The notes beneath the pieces are model-generated. The model was not told where the DNA came from, did no database searches, and saw only the letters and a list, made by a program, of their open reading frames with translations. From Colimorpha sp045639845 (lineage in GTDB: Bacteria; Bacteroidota; Bacteroidia; Bacteroidales; P3), in NCBI GenBank assembly GCA_045639845.1, contig JAZUDW010000098.1, positions 1 to 30,979 of the forward strand: DNA of 30,979 nt, in the 5' to 3' direction. A program made the translations under genes and the position numbers. Positions 26,073-30,979 of the stretch are shown in pieces (the first letter of the stretch is position 1; each line of letters begins with the position of its first letter).

Positions 26073-26331
26073 AGTGATCAGTGGCCGGTAATCCGTAACG
26101 TGTGAGGCTATCGTTGTTTAGTTATTGTATTGATTGTTGAGTAACCTCAAATCAACCGAAGGTCAGCGACCGAACTGTGGAGCTAACAGTTCACCAAACT
26201 AAAGTCGGCGACCTAAGTTGAACTAACAGATCAACAACACATCAAATCAACGACTCAATAGTTCGACAGTTCAACAATAATTCAGTATTGTCTCATCACT
26301 GATCACTACTTCATCACTGATCCATCACTGA
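26073..26331 (+). repeat. Dispersed intergenic repeat, longest copy (M1-M3-M3-M4), plus orientation
   Basis: M1 is at 26103-26126 (GAGGCTATCGTTGTTTAGTT) and the linker ATTGTTGAGTAACCTCAAAT at 26134-26153 is identical to that at 15.6 kb. M3 is at 26161-26186 (GGTCAGCGACCGAACTGTGG). A second, diverged M3 at 26203-26226 (AGTCGGCGACCTAAGTTG) looks like a tandem duplication. M4 is at 26276-26331 (AATAATTCAGTATTGTCTCA). It fills the gap between the universal-stress-like gene and the FAD oxidoreductase. Confidence 0.8.
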
Positions 26332-26349
26332 ACATAAACGAGGTTGACT

Positions 26350-27204
26350 TTAGTCACAGAGCACATAGACATCCTCTCGAGGATTGATAAAGAGAACGGG
26401 AATGCGGTATGTATTGACGATCGTACGTTGTTCTTGCGTACCGATAAACCATTCGGCCACATCTTTCTCGTTGGTGGTGACAGCAATGAGAAGCTGGTAG
26501 CCTTGGGCTGCACAATAGTCGAGGGCGGGAAGGTCGATAAAACTACGCTTGGAATGCAGCACCTCGTCTGAAAACTCGATGGACAATGAGTTGTAAAACT
26601 TGAGCATAAACTTATTGTTGGAGTGCCACTTGTAGGCAAGGCCCTCGTCGGTATAGTTGTAGTGTAAGGCATGTATGGAGCTTCGGTTGAATCGTGCAAA
26701 GTAGCTACTCCAAAGCATCTTCTCTTTACTTTCGCGCTTATAGTCGATGGTGAGGGCTACATGGGAGAAAGATTGGCCAGCTGGCAACGGATGCTGGACG
26801 GTTAGATAAGCCACCTTACATTCGTCGTACTGGCGGAGGAGTATCTTGGGATGAAGGATAGACCGTTTCGGTGCAAGAGCATCGACCATCACTACAGCCA
26901 CTACAGCATTGAGGAGTATAGGGAATGCGTTGACGATCTGTTTAGTGTTGCCTTTGAGGGCCATATAGTTGACATCGGTGATTTGTTCGCGATCTTTAAC
27001 CAGTTGCACTTCGCGTTGCAAGACGGTCTCGGCCTGAGAAGGGTCTATGCTGGTATATTGCGGATCGGAGACATGCAACAGGATGAGGCCTTTGCCCAAC
27101 ATACGGCTTAAAAGCGCAGCATGGGTGGTAACGGGGGCCAGGTTGTCGAGATCGGTCACATGGGCTATGATAAATTGGTCTTTATACTCTTTATACTTTG
27201 CCAT
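26350..27204 (-). CDS. Universal-stress-protein-like protein, tandem domains
   Basis: The 284-residue protein opens with DQFIIAHVTDLDNLAPVTTH and GKGLILLHVSDPQ. A VVMVDALAPKR strand follows, the pattern of a UspA Rossmann-like fold. A second, diverged half begins near residue 150 (FSHVALTIDYKRESKEKML) and ends with GYQLLIAVTTNEKDVAEWF and RIPVLFINP. The second half lacks the G-x2-G-x9-G-S/T ATP-binding signature, so nucleotide binding is doubtful. Members help survive starvation or other stress; the exact role is unknown. The protein is soluble and cytoplasmic. It starts 26 bases after the stop of the giant surface protein gene, which could place both in one transcript. The family call is moderate. 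Confidence 0.55.
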   Translation of the reverse strand: MAKYKEYKDQFIIAHVTDLDNLAPVTTHAALLSRMLGKGLILLHVSDPQYTSIDPSQAETVLQREVQLVKDREQITDVNYMALKGNTKQIVNAFPILLNAVVAVVMVDALAPKRSILHPKILLRQYDECKVAYLTVQHPLPAGQSFSHVALTIDYKRESKEKMLWSSYFARFNRSSIHALHYNYTDEGLAYKWHSNNKFMLKFYNSLSIEFSDEVLHSKRSFIDLPALDYCAAQGYQLLIAVTTNEKDVAEWFIGTQEQRTIVNTYRIPVLFINPREDVYVLCD

Positions 27205-27230
27205 ATTGCTGTTAAATAATCACTAACGGG

Positions 27231-30200
27231 TTATCGGATAAGAGTGATATCTCCTTTGAAAGAGCCTCGATGGCCAGCCTCGCAGAGGATGTCGCAACGG
27301 AAGGTATAGACACCAGGGAGACAAGCATTGTTTTTATAACGTCCATCCCAGCACTCGTTGATATCAGTGCTTTCAAACACCAGCTCGCCCCAACGGGTAA
27401 ATATGTAAAGGTGGTAGTCCACCACGTATTCGGCCGTGACGCAGAGGCGGTCGTTCACACCGTCACCATTGGGAGTAAAAGTATTGGGGATAAAAACATT
27501 GGGTTCTCCACAATTGACATAGATACAGTTGACCTTTACGGAGTCAATATGTTCACACCCAAGGCTGTCGGTGATGGTGACCACAAAGGTAGTGGTGTCT
27601 TGCAGCGGTTCGGTGACGCTGTTGGACGAATGAGGATTCTCCACCAGATGGGCAGGGGTCCAGCTATAAGAGGCCCCGCCAAGGACAGTGGCATGTACTG
27701 CGGTCGTTTGGTCGGAATAAACCACACTATCGTTAGCCCACACAAATACACTATCGAAAGAATGGCTGCTGAGGATAACCACGGAATCGCGAACAACACA
27801 GCCAGTAGCATCGGTGGCTGTTACCACCACGGTATCGGCACAGAGAGCAGTAGCAGTAGGAACGGTTTCGCCGTTCTCCCACTGATAGGTATAGGGCGGA
27901 ACACCACCCGAAGCGGTGGCGACAGCGGTACCATTGCAATAATCGGGACATGTGTTGCCCAAATGAATAGCATTCACATGCATGTCGGCATTCTCGAGGA
28001 TGGTAACGGTGTCAAAATACTCGCAACCGCTTACGCTGGTGATTCTGACGATATAGGTACCCGGAACAAGCTGCGTACGCATAGGCGACGTAGAACCATC
28101 GTCGAGCCAATAGTAAGTATAGTCACCCGTATCATTGACGACGACTTCTATTGCCCCTGTAGCCACCTCGTGACAGAGTACATGCTGCACCAATAGCTGG
28201 ATGTCGGGTACAGAAGCATTGGCAACAGAGAAAGTGCGTGTGATGGAGCATCCGTTGCTATCGGCAAAGCGATAGATATGTGGTCCAGGGCAGAGCGATG
28301 TGGCCAACGAGTCGGCGAGGACAGCACCATCAACGAAGTAGCTATAAGGAGGAACGGCATAGCCAGACGGCAATGCGATGGCAGTACCGTCGCACAGATC
28401 GGGGCAGGTGACCCGTTTCACGATGAGGGTATCCATGATATTATAGAAATGGATATAGAGACTATCGGTACCCTCACAACCCAACAGATCCACTACATGC
28501 ACGTAGATCCACTGGGCCGTATCGATATCCAGCATCACGGTGGTCGCCAAGCGATTGTCGCGATTGATGGTGTCGGTGAGCAGAGAAGAATATGACCACA
28601 CAATAGAAGACATTGGCGACAGCGTGTTGGATTGAAGATGGATAGGCGAGGTACACCCCGCTGTGTCGCCGGTCAGGGTAAATGTAGTGTTACCTATCCG
28701 CACATACTGGTAAGCCGTATCGGAGCAATTGCCACTCTGAATAACGAGGGTATAGAGGCCACTCTGGCTAATATAAGGATTAGCCACGAGCGAATCACTC
28801 ACAGTGCCAGTGATCCAATGATAGCTGCAACCCATGAGAGGCTGCACGCCTATCTGCACCTGATCGGCCGGACAGAAAGAAACGGTGTCGAGCCAGTAGG
28901 ACGTGTTACCCAACACCTGCAACATACGGCTGACGGTGTCGGAATAGCTGCAACCTCCTGGCTTGTAGGCTATCAGTTGCACCCTATACGATCCCGGCTG
29001 TGTGTACGTATGAGTGGGGTTGACGGCATTTGAAGTGTCACCATCACCAAAATCCCAACGATAACGAGTACCTCGACCTGTGTTATGAAACTCTACAGTG
29101 TAGGGAGCACAGCTTACGGCAGGAGGAACGAACTCGGCCACAGGAAAATCGTCGGATAGGTTGATACGAAAGATAGCGTTGTTGCAATTGGACGAATTAT
29201 TGTTGACCGACCACGCATTGGGCGTGGTAGGAAAATCGTTCATACCGCCACAGCTGGCGCAAACACTCTGGTAGAGCGTCCCCAAACGGTCGAAACGGCT
29301 AGTGCCACCATCCACATGGTCATGTCCCGTATTCCCATTGGTATGAAGTTCTCCGAAATAGGAGGCATAGAGCAAAGCATTGGCACTGGTATCCATGCTC
29401 ATGATATAGAAATCCTGGCCATCGGTAGAAGACTGTATGGCATCGGGGGTGACAGCCATATTGGCTGTGCCGAAGGTATTCCACTGCACAGTCTGCCCGT
29501 TGAGATAGTAGCCACCGAACTTGCGCCCCCACCCTGCCACATACACACGGTTGCAGATATCTACAGCGAAAGCCGTAGGCGAGATATTGGGTTCACCGTC
29601 GCCCCTACCGAAGACAGTGGACCAAAGAAGGGTGTCGAGATTACCCGTAAACCTGGCCAGGAACTGTCCGCTGTTGGGCACATTGTAGAGTGCATTATGC
29701 ACAAGAGTGCTTCCCGGTGCTTTAGTTTGACCAAAAACAAACACATGGTTTTGTTTGCCCACACGGACTATATATCCTTGATCATAGGCCGAACTACCGA
29801 ATAGCGTACTGGAGATGAGCGTACTACCATTGCGCGAGATTTTGGCCACAAAAGCATCGGCAGTACCGCCGTTATAGGTAGTGCTATAGGCATTGGCAGT
29901 AGTAGGGAAATTGCCCGAGGTGGTGCCACCGCACACCACAAGATTATAACTGGTATCGACATCAATAGAATAGATAGCATCATTGCCCTGACCTCCGAAA
30001 TAGGTGCTCCACATGAGGTTGGAGAGATTGTAGTCTATCTTGAACACCACAGCTTCACGTTGTCCGTGGGAGAACGACTGCACAGAATTGTTGGTGGTAG
30101 GGAAGTCGATTGAACGGGTAGTGGACCCCACGTAGATATTATTGAGGTCGTCGGTGATAAGCTCTCCGCGGGCACCGTCACCATAGTTGAAATAGAGCGA

Positions 30201-30979
30201 GTCGTTGCCCAGCATGATAATATCAAAACTATTGTTACCGTTGTTGAACCAACTTTCGTAGTTTAAGCCATCGTTACCCGTACCACCAACATAGGTAGAA
30301 GCCTGCAACTGAGTGCCATCGGCACTGAATCGACTAATAAATATGTCACTTCCATTGGGATAGGTAATAGTTTGATCGTTCTCGTAACGGAGAAAAGTGC
30401 CCCCATTGAAAGAGGTGTCGAAAGCGGCTGGAGTGACGGGAAAGTTGGCCGACCCCGTAGTGCCGAATATCACAAGTTCATCGAAAGCATTGACGAACAT
30501 CGAATGAGGCATATCAGCATAAGAACCGCCGAGATAAGTGGCATAATGACGATGGGTACCATTGGTGTCGAACTTAAAAATGCCCACATCTACGCTCCCG
30601 TTGAAAGAGCCGTCGTAAGCCCCAAGGGAAGTAGGATAACCATTGCCGAAAACCAATCCGGCCGTGTAACAGTTCTTGTACGAGTCGTAAGCAGAAGTAG
30701 TACCCCAGTTGTCGGCCGTCGAACCGGTATAGGTAGAGAAATAAAGATAGGGGTCTATCACCAGCGGCAAATCGGCATTGTAGGTACCGAGAGTTATGGT
30801 AACCTTATCACCACTAAGCTCATACGACGAAGGTACCTCAACCGTGTCGAAACCAACAACTTGATAGGCATAGGGCGCCATCTCCACAATATCTAGTACC
30901 GAAGTGCGCACCACAAGGTTGCCCCCTTTGAGCATCAGTTTTTCAGCACCTTCGTAGCGCATCATTATCTTGCCCACAT
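27231..30979 (-). CDS. Large surface protein with beta-propeller (SBBP), PKD and T9SS type B domains, N-terminus missing
   Basis: The frame is open to the right edge and the visible 1248 residues begin inside a DUF7948-like region (YEGAEKLMLKGGNLVVRTSV). The true start therefore lies outside the window. Residues ~70-600 hold SBBP beta-propeller repeats (LYFSTYTGSTADN, GTGNDGLNYES, WSTYFGGQGNDAIYSID). A PKD domain follows (YRWDFGDGDTSNAVNPTHTY, about 645-700). Then come several immunoglobulin-like modules with CxDxCDGTA-type SprB-like repeats (CPDLCDGTA, CPDYCNGTA). The last ~85 residues (FIPNTFTPNGDGVNDRL, FTRWGELVFES, GVYTFRCDI) are a CHU_C/type B gliding sorting domain. It is exported by T9SS and probably acts in adhesion or gliding-type surface function. 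Partners are unknown. Confidence 0.9.
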   Translation of the reverse strand, partial: VGKIMMRYEGAEKLMLKGGNLVVRTSVLDIVEMAPYAYQVVGFDTVEVPSSYELSGDKVTITLGTYNADLPLVIDPYLYFSTYTGSTADNWGTTSAYDSYKNCYTAGLVFGNGYPTSLGAYDGSFNGSVDVGIFKFDTNGTHRHYATYLGGSYADMPHSMFVNAFDELVIFGTTGSANFPVTPAAFDTSFNGGTFLRYENDQTITYPNGSDIFISRFSADGTQLQASTYVGGTGNDGLNYESWFNNGNNSFDIIMLGNDSLYFNYGDGARGELITDDLNNIYVGSTTRSIDFPTTNNSVQSFSHGQREAVVFKIDYNLSNLMWSTYFGGQGNDAIYSIDVDTSYNLVVCGGTTSGNFPTTANAYSTTYNGGTADAFVAKISRNGSTLISSTLFGSSAYDQGYIVRVGKQNHVFVFGQTKAPGSTLVHNALYNVPNSGQFLARFTGNLDTLLWSTVFGRGDGEPNISPTAFAVDICNRVYVAGWGRKFGGYYLNGQTVQWNTFGTANMAVTPDAIQSSTDGQDFYIMSMDTSANALLYASYFGELHTNGNTGHDHVDGGTSRFDRLGTLYQSVCASCGGMNDFPTTPNAWSVNNNSSNCNNAIFRINLSDDFPVAEFVPPAVSCAPYTVEFHNTGRGTRYRWDFGDGDTSNAVNPTHTYTQPGSYRVQLIAYKPGGCSYSDTVSRMLQVLGNTSYWLDTVSFCPADQVQIGVQPLMGCSYHWITGTVSDSLVANPYISQSGLYTLVIQSGNCSDTAYQYVRIGNTTFTLTGDTAGCTSPIHLQSNTLSPMSSIVWSYSSLLTDTINRDNRLATTVMLDIDTAQWIYVHVVDLLGCEGTDSLYIHFYNIMDTLIVKRVTCPDLCDGTAIALPSGYAVPPYSYFVDGAVLADSLATSLCPGPHIYRFADSNGCSITRTFSVANASVPDIQLLVQHVLCHEVATGAIEVVVNDTGDYTYYWLDDGSTSPMRTQLVPGTYIVRITSVSGCEYFDTVTILENADMHVNAIHLGNTCPDYCNGTAVATASGGVPPYTYQWENGETVPTATALCADTVVVTATDATGCVVRDSVVILSSHSFDSVFVWANDSVVYSDQTTAVHATVLGGASYSWTPAHLVENPHSSNSVTEPLQDTTTFVVTITDSLGCEHIDSVKVNCIYVNCGEPNVFIPNTFTPNGDGVNDRLCVTAEYVVDYHLYIFTRWGELVFESTDINECWDGRYKNNACLPGVYTFRCDILCEAGHRGSFKGDITLIR

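Noticed and set aside
4685..26331. Dispersed repeats considered as CRISPR or simple terminators
   Set aside because: The copies are in separate gaps, without spacers, with module shuffling and without a consistent stem plus T-tract.
27270..28196. Plus-strand open frame of 308 codons
   Set aside because: It is antisense to the T9SS type B tail of the giant surface protein and has no domain of its own.

Overview
This window is most consistent with a Bacteroidota chromosome, probably order Bacteroidales. Two large secreted proteins end in type IX secretion (T9SS) sorting domains, one type A-like and one type B/CHU_C-like. Candidate promoters carry the Bacteroidetes -7 box TAnnTTTG (TATCTTTG at 11062-11069 and 20683-20690, minus strand). 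Shine-Dalgarno sequences are absent. All 14 complete or partial protein genes I accept lie on the minus strand.

Layout, left to right: an IS30-family transposase cut by the window edge (1-652); a double-SGNH-domain exported hydrolase (1083-2366); a four-helix membrane protein overlapping mnmE by one base (4669 down to 2739); uvrA (4905-7829); a PHP-family histidinol-phosphatase-like protein (8009-8821); a Mpv17/PMP22-like membrane protein followed by an outer-membrane porin-like barrel (10998 down to 8967); an M16 zinc protease (11830-13047); a BspA-like leucine-rich-repeat surface protein with a T9SS tail (13318-15513); an O-antigen ligase/polymerase-like membrane protein (15786-17327); an S41 C-terminal processing protease (17476-19131); a MerR-type regulator fused to a GyrI-like domain and a desulfoferrodoxin-like domain (19457-20656); an iron-containing alcohol dehydrogenase with a clear terminator (21106-22323); a GlcD/GlcF-type FAD plus Fe-S oxidoreductase (23039-26008); a universal-stress-like protein (26350-27204); and the C-terminal part of a giant beta-propeller/PKD adhesin-like protein with a type B sorting domain (27231 to the right edge). 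Functions mix housekeeping (mnmE, uvrA), cell-envelope biogenesis and surface proteins, proteolysis, and fermentative/redox metabolism.

Two observations stand out. First, a modular family of roughly 80-260 bp dispersed repeats fills most gaps between separately transcribed genes. It has at least four recognisable modules and occurs in both orientations with some modules lost or flipped. It is missing from tight operon junctions and from the two gaps where I see ordinary promoters. Second, the MerR-GyrI-desulfoferrodoxin fusion keeps the four rubredoxin-like cysteines but has altered ligands at the superoxide-reductase iron site, with a dyad sitting in its own promoter spacer. It looks like a one-component redox sensor. 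A smaller oddity is a perfect long hairpin built from repeated units at 11510-11590.
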